Shown here: positions 1 through 10,300 of the stretch, piece by piece | How positions within the stretch are numbered: position 1 is the stretch's first letter | Layout: the number at the start of each line of letters is the position of its first letter | DNA from: Tomocerus qinae | Taxonomy: Eukaryota; Arthropoda; Collembola; Entomobryomorpha; Tomoceridae | Length of the DNA: 64,000 nt | Direction: 5' to 3' | NCBI GenBank assembly: GCA_020055645.1 | Contig: CM034546.1 | Span: 24,242,001 to 24,306,000 of the forward strand | Program-made: the position numbers and the translations under genes | Notes under the pieces: model-generated | The model's input: only the letters and a program-made list of their open reading frames with translations | Database searches by the model: none | Told to the model about the DNA's origin: nothing

Positions 1-421
1 TTCGCGCGAATATACCATAATTTTACTAACATATTTTGGTGAGCCCCCCTAGGTCAAATTCCTGGATACGTGCTTGACGAAATCCATTTCCCACTTCCCA
101 GTAATTCCAACTTTTTCTAGCGTCCAACTGAATTGAGTTGGGAATATTCGAAACTTAGTTCTTGGACAGTTTTTCGGGCTGAGGACCTCCTGAAATCCAA
201 GAAAAAAGAGAAAACTATTTCCCCAAGTAGGGAAAAATTTCGCGCGATTATTTGCTATTTTTATTTCAGTTTTGACTGATCTTCGTCAAATAAAGCAAAA
301 ACTTTTATACATATACATATAATAATTAAATATAATTAAAATACCTATATGAAATGTTGACAGCCCTTCCGAAACTCAATTCTGTACACCTGGTTTATAT
401 GTGCTTTTATTTATTTTATAG
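1..421. other. AT-rich flank, no gene recognised
   Basis: No coding region is supported here. The palindrome TTCGCGCGAA lies at the very start, and a related TTTCGCGCGA occurs near 238, so these may be remnants of a repeat that begins outside the window. The last part (about 361-421) is T-rich and ends in TTTATAG, which suits a splice acceptor for the gene that starts at 422. Confidence 0.35.
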
Positions 422-1186
422 TAGTGAATGCTGTGAATGGGACAATATCAAACGAAAATTCTCGCCTTCGAAAGGCTGTTTCTGTGCTCGCCATAGTTGC
501 TTTGATCATGGGAGTGGCTATTCCTATTTTGTTGCATGAACATGCTCTTTTGAAAGGGCAGATGAACAGCCCCAACTCTCAAATTGGCATTAACCTCCCT
601 GTATGTATTGAAAACCACCAATATGTGAGTACAGACAGACCACATAACGACGCTCTTATTAAGGAAGAACAGCCAAAGCAAAGAAAACAAATCCAGTCCT
701 CGGATATTAAATCTGCATTTGAAAAGCCACCGTCGACTGTTTCAAAAAAGGAATATCCGTTGTTATCTGCAAAAAATGACGACCCAAAGCAGCACTCCGC
801 AAAAGAGACAAAACCCGCGCCCGTTTCTGTATTGGAGAGGGAACACTCTACTTTGCATATTGAAACCGGTCAACCTAATGTTAATGAAACATTGCAGGCT
901 GGAAATTTATCTGTACGAAATATTAGTCATATATGGAAATTTTTAAAAGATTTTTCGTTATTTAAAAGTTGTATTTTTATACAGATATGTTTACAAAGTG
1001 TGTCGGTTCTTACCAAAATCCTATGTGGGACAATTCTGGTTTTCTCAGGAATAATAAGTGTCCTGCTTTTCATTCTATACAAGGTATACCTCTATATTCA
1101 TTTGCTGGTTGTAAATTTAATATTTTATTCCGTTATTTATGTATCATTACTTTATTTAGCTCTCCAGCAAGTGGGATGATTTCTAG
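422..1186 (+). CDS. Unrecognised small membrane protein, 3' exons
   Basis: I do not recognise this gene. An open frame runs from about 361 to 1179, but it has no good ATG near its start and follows a T-rich tract ending in TATAG at 421. It is therefore probably an internal or last part of a spliced gene whose 5' exons lie upstream. The protein begins NAVNGTISNENSRLRK, then has a hydrophobic helix (AVSVLAIVALIMGVAIPILL), a long polar segment rich in Lys, Gln, Ser and Pro, and a C-terminal hydrophobic helix (ILVFSGIISVLLFILYK). Two short introns are likely: 913-984 (GTACGA to TTATACAG, phase 0, open through) and 1084-1159 (GTATAC to TTTATTTAG, phase 0). Removing the second gives the short polar tail LSSKWDDF and a stop at 1184-1186 instead of an AT-rich hydrophobic run. 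The best guess is a two-helix membrane protein. An AATAAA at about 1277 could serve as its polyadenylation signal. Confidence 0.45.
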
Positions 1187-1942
1187 CAAAAATCTAAATT
1201 AGGCTATTCAACAAAATCCAGTGCCGCCTGCTCAATGAAATGATAAACATATTATAGATTTTCAACAGGGAGATTAATAAATTTATTTTCTGACTTTAAA
1301 AAATCGGTTAATAATAATAAGGAATCCAATAAATTACAGCAAAATAGATATTGGTATTATTACAATACGAGGTTTGAAATGTAAGAGAATTTATGAACAA
1401 AATAAATAATTCATCACTATAATATATTTTTACATCTTATCATTACAATATATTATTATAATTGAAAATATTTATTATTCATTCCAATTCATATCACTCG
1501 CTATAAACCTAATAAATATTGAAAACGGTTATAAGCACCTATTAAATATAAATGGAATCGGTGTCAAAAAACAGCAAAAAATGGTAATAAAATGCAGAAA
1601 AATATTCAAAATAAACGACGGAAAATAATTATTTATTAAACATAAAATTACGAATTCAATAAAAGGGAGCATGTGCAAAAATAAATAATTCGCATGTAGT
1701 AATTCTCTTCAACGACTTCTGACGGAATTTATCTATGCACATAATATGAATATTAGACATATGGACAATACTCAGAACCTTCAATACCTTTCAAGTATTC
1801 TCAATCAACTTTTAATTTTGTGGCACATTTGAAGTATGTGTAATATTTCGACAAATGACTTTCAATTCAATGTTGTTTTTCATCTTTGTTATAATAAATA
1901 CCTCATTTGTGGCAATTTTTAATGTTCTCTATTGTATTAATA
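1187..1942. other. AT-rich intergenic stretch
   Basis: I see only AT-rich DNA with frequent stops in all frames. An AATAAA near 1277 may belong to the upstream gene. No repeat, RNA gene or coding exon could be supported. Confidence 0.4.
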
Positions 1943-1944
1943 TA

Positions 1945-3046
1945 CCGTATTAATCGATTTAATTCCCCAGGGGAACTCCCATTCGGAGACCATTTTTTGG
2001 TCAAAAATATTCTTATAGTTCCCCACATGGGGAATTATTATGATATGGGGAACTATATTTCGAAGGACAAATTAAAAAAATTTCAATGTCAAATTTTTGT
2101 ATTATTTCAAAGCAAAATTAAATTGTAAATATAGTGAATGAGCATATTAGTAGGAATTTAGATTTCAACGTCGTCGTCAGAGGATAGAGATCCGTCCATA
2201 GGTTCGGTTAGATCAACATCATTTTCTTCGTCATCATTGTCATTCTACTTTACAAACTTTAATTACTTTTTTGCCTTTTTTACGATCACAGTGGTAAAAA
2301 TGGTAAATTATAGTGAATACTTAGCAGAGATACACAAACGATTTGTTTTTCAGTTTTCATGCTATACTTTCTCTAAAATATTTCTAATTAAGATTTATAT
2401 TTGAATGTTCACTGAGTAAGTGAAAAAGTCATTTAAACGACATTATTCGCTTGGTATACAGCCAACTTTCATTTAATTAGAAAAGTACTCATTTAATTAA
2501 AATCAGTTATTCAATAAGTTAGTATGGATGATTTTGTCCCAATTAGTCAACCCTTTTTTGGATTAATTAACACACATTAAGTTGGGCAGTCAATTTTAGG
2601 ACAAAAATCGTCTGCTGCAACGGTATTTTATGTATTAGTGTCAAATTTTATTCAAAACTCTGTACGTAATTTAAACAAAACTACTTTTTACCATTTCCTT
2701 CCATTTATATCATTTACACTACCAATGTTTCGGTGGTGGTAATAACATTAAATGCCATTAAAAACCACTTAGCAAATCAATCATAAGTGGTAAATAGTAT
2801 TTTGTACACTGGTTGGCACATATGTACTGACTGGGTACAGAGTACAGATGCACTGGCTCATTCAAGTCCAAACTCATTGATTTGATTTGTATAATAATAT
2901 GGTCCTTTAATTTAGAATTTTAGGGTGGGGAACTATTTCGATATGGGGAACTAAACATTTGGAGAGCCATATTTTCCCAAATTTATTCATTTAGTTCCCC
3001 AACTGGGGAACTATTGCGATATGGGGAACTAAATCGATTAATACGG
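1945..3046. mobile_element. 1.1-kb TIR element flanked by TA
   Basis: The ends are inverted copies: CCGTATTAATCGATTTA at 1945 and its reverse complement ending at 3046. Each is directly flanked by TA (1943-1944 and 3047-3048). Just inside both ends are several copies of short blocks of the type AGTTCCCCA and ATATGGGGAACT, in both orientations (about 1966-2055 and 2931-3031). TIRs with a TA duplication are the signature of Tc1/mariner and pogo-like elements. No intact transposase is present, so this copy is non-autonomous. An AATA duplication (1941-1944 region and 3048-3051) would fit the flanks almost as well and would imply a different family. Confidence 0.7.
2158..2244 (-). pseudogene. Possible acidic C-terminal transposase remnant
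   Basis: On the minus strand, inside the 1945-3046 element, 28 codons read NDNDDEENDVDLTEPMDGSL and then SSDDDVEI before a stop. An acidic tail ending in repeated Asp is common at the C-terminus of pogo/CENP-B-like transposases, which also use TA targets. A stop codon lies immediately upstream in the same frame and nothing longer can be followed. This is a compositional clue only, and a chance acidic run in AT-rich DNA cannot be excluded. Confidence 0.25.
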
Positions 3047-3048
3047 TA

Positions 3049-3811
3049 AATATGAATTTGACCGCAATAATTCATGAATTTTTTAACAGTTTACGCTGTC
3101 AATGGCACAATAAAAATTAAAATAAACATAGGAAGTCGCAAACGTATTCTTTTCATCAAGCTATTGATTTTTGTTGAATTGATTTCCGATTAGAATTGAC
3201 GTTTAATAGTAATTATAATACCAGAATCGACATTTTCCGATTACTTCGTCATTTTGATAGAAACTTAAAAGTGGTGAAAGCAGATAAAATGGACATTCCC
3301 AGTAATCAAAATGTTATGCTAATAAGCTTTTTTAAAAGTGACACATTTAAATATACACGCACATTTGATTGAATGATACACCAAATTATATTTTGCTGTA
3401 ACTTTCTTACCTTTCTAAAACAAAACCCCAAACAAATTGACTAATGGTATTTAAGAATACAAATCATTGAGGTTATCGAGCAGAATAGCAAAATAATATA
3501 CCAATTTTTGAAAACTGTTGTTTCATTCTCCTAGCATGTTTATTTTTTCCCACTTTTTGATTTACTTGTTCATTTTGTTGTAACATACCTATTTTATCAG
3601 GTCCTAAGTATCATAGTTTAGATTACACCAAAGAAAAATACTGTGGAAATAAATATCTTCATTTCTAATATTCTGAACAACGCAACCTGTTTGTCGACTT
3701 GCATTTGAAAATATGGAATAAATGTTTGAGAAATATGGTGGTTCAACATTTCTTGTTGCGTTATAAATGAGATGGAATGTGCTCTACAACAGCTCCTGTC
3801 AATTTCCCACA
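3049..3811. other. AT-rich intergenic stretch
   Basis: No gene, inverted repeat or RNA could be supported. A minus-strand open frame of 64 codons (3618-3812) has no recognisable domain and overlaps the edge of the next element, so it is not called. Confidence 0.4.
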
Positions 3812-3813
3812 TA

Positions 3814-4032
3814 GGCGTCGGAACGTAATTTATCCAGGTGGACAGGGGACAAAATGACTTCTTCAGAGGGACACGCCCACGCCTGTTTCACAAAAATTTT
3901 GCGACGAAATAATCATTTTGATAATAATGTATTGTGAATGAAAGTAAATAAAAATTGTTTATGTAATAGTTTGGTTTTTGGAACATTTTTAGGGTAGAAC
4001 ATTGTCCCCCCTGTCCCCCCGGTTCCGACGCC
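3814..4032. mobile_element. 219-bp MITE with TA duplication
   Basis: The ends are a perfect inverted repeat, GGCGTCGGAAC at the left and GTTCCGACGCC at the right, with TA on both outer sides (3812-3813 and 4033-4034). The interior is short and non-coding. It carries C-rich runs near the right end (GTCCCCCCTGTCCCCCCGG) and a related GGACAGGGGACA near the left. This is a typical non-autonomous element in the Tc1/mariner style. Confidence 0.75.
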
Positions 4033-4034
4033 TA

Positions 4035-4550
4035 CGATTTCCCCATATGATTCAGAAAACAGAATTCAAAGCAGACGAAAATATGTTTTGCTTTTCCAAA
4101 GGTAATTTTGCCATACTCATATTATTCATACTGCTCACTAAACAGATTAAATAAATATTACTGATTCCTATTACATATCAACAAATATTAAATCAGTATA
4201 AAATACAGATGCAGCAGATTCAACAGGCCAAATCTGTTAAAAAAATGCAGAATGCAAATTACCCGCAGAGCAGCTTGCCAGGGAATTTTGCATATAATAT
4301 TTAACGAAGATTGGCTGGCAGAAAATTGCACAAAAGAACTTTTGTTAGAAAATTTTGGTAATTGCATTTGCTCAAAAGTACGAATATAGCTCGTTTAAGC
4401 GAAGTTCCTGTCTTTACAAATTCAAATATTCAATTGTATAATTTTTCGTTATAATATATAAGTTTAAGGCAAACTTTATAAATGGTATAATTTATAAATT
4501 TCCACGAGAGAGAAGGTAATAAAATATCTTAGACTGAGAATGAATACAGT
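4035..4550. other. Intergenic stretch
   Basis: I see no coding region or repeat structure in this AT-rich segment. Confidence 0.35.
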
Positions 4551-4554
4551 TTAA

Positions 4555-4871
4555 GGTGTGACCTTTAGCTTGCATGGCAAACTTGTCAACTTAGATTCCA
4601 AGATCCGGCCGTTCTACAACAGCTACAGAGTCGAAAAATAGCTCGTTGAAAAGCTAAAGAAATAACTTGGTTCGTAAAGGTCCACAACGTCGCAATTTTA
4701 ATTGCATTAAACACACATTCCCTCTTATGGGGAATCAGGGCACAGATATAGAATACAGCGGACCTTCACAAACCAAGTTATCATCCCACATCTCCAACGA
4801 GCTCTTATTTGACTTTGTAGCTGTTGTGGTTCAGGCTGTGGACGGTCACAAAAGGTCACAGTGGTGACCCT
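4555..4871. mobile_element. Foldback MITE between TTAA sites
   Basis: The two halves are imperfect inverted copies. The left arm contains CTACAACAGCTACAGAGTC (about 4613), TAGCTCGTTG and TAACTTGGTTCGTAAAGGTCC. The right arm reads CCACAACAGCTACAAAGTC, GAGCTCGTTG and AACTTGGTTTGTGAAGGTCC on the minus strand, so the arms could fold into a long hairpin of roughly 130-150 bp per arm. TTAA sits at both outer edges (4551-4554 and 4872-4875), the target used by piggyBac and Kolobok elements. The outermost bases match less well than the arms. An open frame of 66 codons within it is not thought to be coding. Confidence 0.6.
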
Positions 4872-4875
4872 TTAA

Positions 4876-5245
4876 CTAGATTAAATAAAAATCATGAAAT
4901 GAGACGGCCTTAGAAGTGCGAGCGTTGGTGTGTATGTGGTGGGCTAGCTAGGCTTCCATGTGCATTGTGCATTATTGCACCTCTACATGAGCTTATACCT
5001 TTACTTGCTATATTCATTCACGCATTCACGGTATGCTTAGACTCGACGAATGTATTCGAACCGCCATGGAGCATACCTGCTTTTATGAAGATTTAGCCTG
5101 TCCATCCCATGGTGTAAAATCTGAACTCTTAGATTGCATATCTGAACTTCTGATATGCATTGTATAATATCAACAATCAGCTAATAATATCTTTGCTTGC
5201 TTACTGCATTTTGCATTCTTGGTATCCATATTCCTAGGTTCGCAA
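4876..5245. other. Intergenic stretch
   Basis: No gene is supported. The base composition is more balanced than in the flanks, and several TGCAT-containing words recur near 5150-5215. I could not define a repeat unit. Confidence 0.3.
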
Positions 5246-5530
5246 ACAGTGGTCAGTGACCAGCCAGCTGGTCGGCTAAAATGGTTGGCTAAATTGGCCG
5301 GCCGGTTGGTTGAAATTCTTCGTTATCCAGTGGCTTAAATGGCCATAAAGTTTTAGATTTATTCTAGCTTTATTTTTGTTAATTTTTGAATAAAAGTAAA
5401 CTCTTGAACAAAATCTATAACCATTGTACAGTAAACCGGACGTCTTAAAAAATACACATTAGACTCAGATTTGTTCCATGAATTTCCATATTATAATCGT
5501 AGACTTGATAAAGCAATAAATTTATCTGTC

Positions 5531-5979
5531 TATATGTTAACGGCAATAAGTAAATTCAGGCATTAAGCTTAATGCCTTGCCTAGGCAATAAGTAAAATTT
5601 TGAAACATTTTAGTTTTTCATACTTAAAAGTTGAAAGAATATTCATATATCATTATTTCGTATTTGCATTTGAATAAGGACATTTTTACAATTCCAAAAA
5701 GGTAAAGATGTTTACTGTGTCATGAATAAGGAACGAGTTATAGACATTAAAAGTTTTGTATAAAAGCCACTACAACTTCTTAAATCTTAGTCGCACGCTA
5801 TTCATATGAGGCGTTTTGAATTCGTTACAATGTCCTTGTTTAGGAAAAACAATATAATTGGACTTTATAAATGGTCTTCTAAATTTCAAATACCAAAAAC
5901 TAGATTTCTTCAAAAATTTTACTTATTGCCTAGGCATTAAGCTTAATGCCTGAATTTACCTATTGCCGTTAACATATAT
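5531..5979. mobile_element. Nested palindromic MITE (~450 bp)
   Basis: The left end reads GTTAACGGCAATAAGTAAAT followed by TCAGGCATTAAGCTTAATGCC, then CTAGGCAATAAGTAAAATTTT. The right end (about 5912-5975) is the inverted copy of all three blocks, in mirrored order. The outermost bases are TATATGTTAACGG and CCGTTAACATATA, so a TA or TATA target is plausible but cannot be separated from the flanking AT repeats. The interior is non-coding. It lies wholly inside the hAT-like element and therefore inserted after it. Confidence 0.65.
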
Positions 5980-6154
5980 ATTTATATGGGTCAAAATGAT
6001 TTTGAACAGCCAGCCGGCTAAAATAGCTGGGGCCAAAATGGCCAAAAATCATGGTTTTTTAAATTTTCCGCCTAATTAAGGGTGATTTTCTCAGTTCACA
6101 TAGCCCCATTTGACTATTTTTGGCCATTTCAACCATTTCAGTCAATAGCTAGGG

Positions 6155-6550
6155 GGTGATCCACACATTACGTCAACATGTAAGGGAGGGAGGGGGTAGA
6201 AAAAATGCTTACACTTGTTGACAGGGGAAGGGAGGGGGTCTAAGCTCATGATTATGTCATCAACAGAAATTAAATTATTAAAATTAGTAGTTTAAGAATC
6301 GTTTAAAAATAGACCAAAAACTGAAAATAGACATTCTGATTCTAATTAGTTCTGGATTTACCCCCTTGAGTGCTGTAATAAATAAAATTTTAGGCCTCCG
6401 AATTGAATTAGCTTTTTTAAAAAATTTTTATACGGACAAATGCTGACATAATATCATAGGGGGGTCTCGCAAATGTTGACATGGGATGACCGTGGGAGGG
6501 AGGGGGTCCAAAATATCGCGATTTTTTGATTACGTAATATATGGATCACC
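6155..6550. mobile_element. Nested MITE with GGTGATCC ends (~395 bp)
   Basis: The left end GGTGATCCACACATTACGTC and the right end ATTACGTAATATATGGATCACC are inverted copies. G-rich subterminal blocks, AGGGAGGGAGGGGG and GGGAGGGAGGGGGTCC, occur near both ends (about 6182 and 6494) in the same orientation, each next to a GTTGACA or GTTGACATG motif. No target duplication is clear. It is inserted just inside the right TIR of the hAT-like element. Confidence 0.6.
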
Positions 6551-6719
6551 TGTAACCAAGAATTTCAACCAACAGGCTGGCCATTTTAGCCAACCATTTT
6601 AGTCGACCAGCCGGCTGGTCACCGAACAATGGTCTGTACGTGTGGTAGGGTGATCCCAATGCAAAATGCGCAAGCGCGTATGCAATGCATATTACATAAA
6701 ACAATGAATTACATCCCAA

Positions 6720-6990
6720 GCTGCAGACTGCGTAAGGCCAACAATGGGCCAACAAACGATAAATTGGCATAATGCTGGCAATATGACGGGGCTAGTCGAA
6801 AACAAATAAGACGCAATCCCTTTGTTGGACCTTTGTCGGTTCAATCTCCAATGGGCCGTAATAGTCGGCCCAATGTCGGCCCTCCGCCATACATATTTAA
6901 CCAACTTTCCCCCATTGCCGGCCCGAATGTTTTAGAAATGCATTGGGCCGTCATTGCCTGACCAACGCAGGCCCCTATATTGCAGAATTT
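6720..6990. repeat. GGCC-rich dispersed repeat patch
   Basis: Within about 270 bp the words AATGGGCC, GTCGGCCC, ATTGCCGGCCC and ATTGGGCCG recur at least eight times in both orientations. The sequence is markedly more GC-rich than its surroundings. A degenerate inverted relationship may exist between the CTGCGTAAGGCC end near 6728 and the GGCC...GCGCAG end near 6990. It may be a degraded TIR element or part of a GGCC-type dispersed repeat. Minus-strand open frames here (6546-6904) have no recognisable domain and look like by-products of the composition. Confidence 0.4.
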
Positions 6991-7059
6991 GCGCAGTCGC
7001 ATCTCTCATTTTGACGAAGTCGGCGTGTTCCCATTCTCCATACCCACTACGTTGAAAGT

Positions 7060-7104
7060 TCAGTCGAGTTATGGACGATACTTAAACTGACCAAGTTTTA
7101 GAAG
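7060..7104 (+). promoter_or_regulatory. Possible initiator and short 5' UTR
   Basis: TTCAGTCG at 7059-7066 matches the arthropod initiator core TCAGT, with the A at 7062, 43 bases before the ATG at 7105. I found no convincing TATA box or downstream element. The call rests on position and a five-base match only. Confidence 0.25.
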
Positions 7105-7321
7105 ATGGAGCTTAGAAAATATCGCTGCTCACAATTTGCCGTAGTAAAATTTTTGAAAGAAAAAGTTTTCGAGGTCGTTCCTGTGACTTGGTTAACAACC
7201 AAAAGTGATATTACATATTGTGCGTGGCCAGGAAATAGAGACGCAAGATATTTAGCCCGAAATGATGAACCCGTTTCGCCATCTTGGAAACAATTCGCAG
7301 TCATAGTTAAGAGAATCAAAG
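7105..7321 (+). CDS. DUF4806-like gene exon 1
   Basis: This exon starts at ATG 7105 and ends AAAG before GTATGT at 7322 (phase 1). It encodes MELRKYRCSQFAVVKFLKEK and on through VVPVTWL, CAWPGN and SWKQFAVIVKRIK. The alternating hydrophobic/charged pattern with Trp and Cys-x-Trp-Pro is the recognisable part of the domain. The next exon supplies the rest of the split codon (G plus AT, Asp). Confidence 0.7.
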
Positions 7322-10300
7322 GTATGTAAAAGTCTACGAAAATTTTAAAATTTAAGTTTATGTACATATGGTTTCAACAGTTTGATCGTTAAGTTAATTA
7401 TTATTAACTATATTATGAAATTCCAACATCTTAGATTCTTATGAGAAAGCTGACAAAAGCTGTGAAAAGATAATAAGGTCGGAAGAATCTGATATAGACT
7501 CCTCCGAAGCGGAACAAAGTCAGTCCCTGTCATACAGAGTATCAAGTGGACAAAATAAAAAATCGATTAGTAAAACAACCTTTGCCAATACAGTTATTAA
7601 TAATACAATAGTGGAAAACGACGAAAATGAATACTACAATTTCCTTCTTCCTGCAGGTACTTAGTATTGTGGTATTTTATTTTGTTAATTAATTTATTAA
7701 TATAAAATAATGAAAATTTTCCTTTAACTGGTATACTTAAGTATTGTGTATGAATTTAAGAGATGTGTATGAAAAAAAATTTGTAATTTGATATTGGATC
7801 ACAACAAATGTTAACCTATGCAGAAAAAGGAATGTGAAAAACACTTTCTTTCCGATTTTTGATACACCGCCCCCTTTCCTTAGGGCACACCCCCCGGAGG
7901 TGAAAAAGCATATACATAATTTCTCCGAAACTACTGAACCGATTTGGATAAAATTTTTTTTAAATTGAATGAGACAATATTTGCCCCAGGGGTTCTGCGA
8001 TTTGTTTCAAAATTCGAACTCCATCATTAAAAATAAATTTCGAAATTTCGAAAAAAGTCGTTTTTTTGAAATTTACCATTCTTACAGCAAATTCTACTGT
8101 AATAGCTATAGAATCAGCAAATTTTTCATATTACACTAGTCTGACCTCTCGAAATGTCAAAGGTCAAAGTAATGAAAATGGTCATATATACCTTGTGTGA
8201 CCTATCAATCAGCATCTAAACATGCCGATCAGAACGATTATGATGGAAAATGTCACAAATTTTGTGCCAGTAAAAGGTCAAAGGTCAATTTCTATAAAAC
8301 TCGCTTAAATGTATTGTGTGACCAGTCAATCAGTATTTAAATACATCGAACAGAACGATTGTGTTTTGTTGATCAAAGAAACAACACTATCGTGTTAAAT
8401 AACAAAAACCTTCTTCAAGGATTTAACCTACATGTAATATCACATTTATTGCATTTTCCAAATCCCACGTTTGTAGTGAATCTATACCGCGCATTTCAAT
8501 TATTTAAACAAAATCAATCATCAAGTGCAGTCATCAGTTAATTAATTAATCAATCTTAAAATATGGCACCAACAAATCCACCCTGTAAAAGGCCTGATAT
8601 TTGCCCTGACCACCGTAAGTCGCGTAATATTAACACTAGAATAGTGTCTGAAGAGTTTTTGATAAAGTGCAAAGAAAACTATCCACCTGTAAAAATTGAT
8701 ATTGGAGACTATCTGTGTTATTCCTGCCGTCTTTTTCTTTTAAAAAAACCGAAGAATAAAATTCTAGCTGCTCGTAAAAGTGCTGGAACTAGAACATTAT
8801 TTGTAAAAGGTACAATTACAAAGTTTGGTAGTTTACATCATGCTGATATAATTATTTACAAATGTATCTAAATATGATGGCTTGTGAATATGAAAATTTT
8901 CCATTTGCTATTTATTAAATAAAATAAATTGTGCTGACCTTATGTATCTTGTTTTACCAATAGAATATGTTGTCATACCATCTAATGGAACTGTTACTCC
9001 GCCGAATCCGATTTTCACACTTAATGAAAATGAAACTCCAACAAATCGGACCAACACTCCTAGAGATAATATTTTTGCTTCGCCCAGCACAGTTATTAGC
9101 TCAGACGGCCAATCAACAACAAAATCTGAAAACGATCTTCTGAGTGATGTGGAAATGAACAGTTCTTCGTCTAGCGAATCAATAACTAGTAGCATTTTAT
9201 TGGAAGATGTCAACGCCATTGTCAAAGCTACAGGAAGTGAACCAGTGTCAAAATCTTTAAAGTTTTCAAGCAAGAGGCTTTCAAAGGTGTATCAACAAAT
9301 TAAAGATACTGCTAAACGTAGGTTATCTAAAGTAGGAAAATCCGCCTATATTGAAACACCAAAAGAGAAAAAAGTGTAAGCAGTGCTTAACATTGCTGAC
9401 TGGATTAATTGAAAAATTTAATGTTGTTAAAACCAGAATTGACAAATTGCAAATTTTGACTTGTGCACCCGATAATTTAACAGTAGCAGAATTGCAATCA
9501 AAATTTGACTGTACGACATATACAGCTAGATTGGCTTCCAAACTACGTCACGAAAATGGTCCATACAGTCATGGAAACATTCACATTGGGCGAAAAGGTC
9601 TGCCACAGGATTTAAAAGATAATATAATATCATTTTATATGCAAGATGATGTTAGTAGGCCTAATCCAGCTGTAAAGGAGACACGGGTTAAAAAATCCAA
9701 TATCAGGCGAAAAAGAGTTGGTTGCTAGGCGATTTATCATGATGCCTTTGAAAGAATTGTATGACTTATTTATGAAAGAAAGTGAAGTAATTGTTTCTCT
9801 GTCAACTTTTCGTCTGCTTCGACCCAAAGAATGCACATGGCCTAGACATAATGGTTTCCACAACACATGCACGTGTATATACCATGAAAATTTTCAACTT
9901 TTGCTTAGGGCAATTGATGAAGAAGATGATGTTGGGAAGTTCATTCAGTCCATGGTTTGCAGAGATGATACTAGTGATTGTCATTTAGGCTATTGTCCTA
10001 AGTGTCCTAACGAAAATGCTTTGAACAAGTATTTAGAGGACATAGTAGACGAAGAAATTGATTTTTATCAGTGGCAGAAAGTAGACAGAACCACATTTGA
10101 TAAAATGACTGAAAGTGTTGACGCATTTTGTCATAGATTTAAAAACTACTTCCCCATCATTGCTCAACACCATTATATTACAAAGAGGCAAAGTGATTAC
10201 GTTAAAAAGTTAAAAGATGATAGGATTAAAGCAGAAAATAGTGCTATTGTACACGTAGATTTCGGGCAAAACTTTTCCTTTATTATCCAGGATGCAGTTC

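Larger units (their letters stand above)
5254..6625. mobile_element. hAT-like non-autonomous element carrying nested MITEs
   Basis: Long imperfect terminal inverted repeats of about 75 bp are visible. The left end has TGACCAGCCAGCTGGTCGGC, TAAAATGGTTGGCTAAA and GGTTGGTTGAAATTCTT. The right end carries the same words on the minus strand (6555-6624). The flanking octamers ACAGTGGT (5246-5253) and ACAATGGT (6626-6633) differ at one position, and the left end opens CAGTGACC. An 8-bp duplication plus a CAGTG end points to the hAT superfamily. No transposase remains. Two smaller palindromic elements sit inside (about 5531-5979 and 6155-6550). They account for more than half of the length. Confidence 0.6.

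Noticed and set aside
1907-2128. 73-codon plus-strand frame
   Set aside because: It crosses the left end of the TA-flanked TIR element and has no domain.
4667-4867. 66-codon plus-strand frame
   Set aside because: It lies wholly within the foldback element and reads across its hairpin, so it is not a gene.
6546-6904. Minus-strand open frames of about 70 codons in the hAT-like TIR and GGCC-rich region
   Set aside because: They span an element boundary and repetitive DNA and show no recognisable protein motif.
7098-7367. Minus-strand open frame of 89 codons opposite host exon 1
   Set aside because: The plus-strand exon has a good start, domain and donor. The antisense frame shows no domain.
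8908-9273. Minus-strand open frame of 121 codons opposite the transposase linker
   Set aside because: It is antisense to a well-supported exon whose splice phase and family-like sequence fit the plus strand.
9366-9385. GTGTAAGC near 9375 as a splice donor explaining the first transposase frame change
   Set aside because: The family-like Cys-x2-Cys continuation starts at the same bases in another frame, leaving no room for an intron. An A-run length change is simpler.
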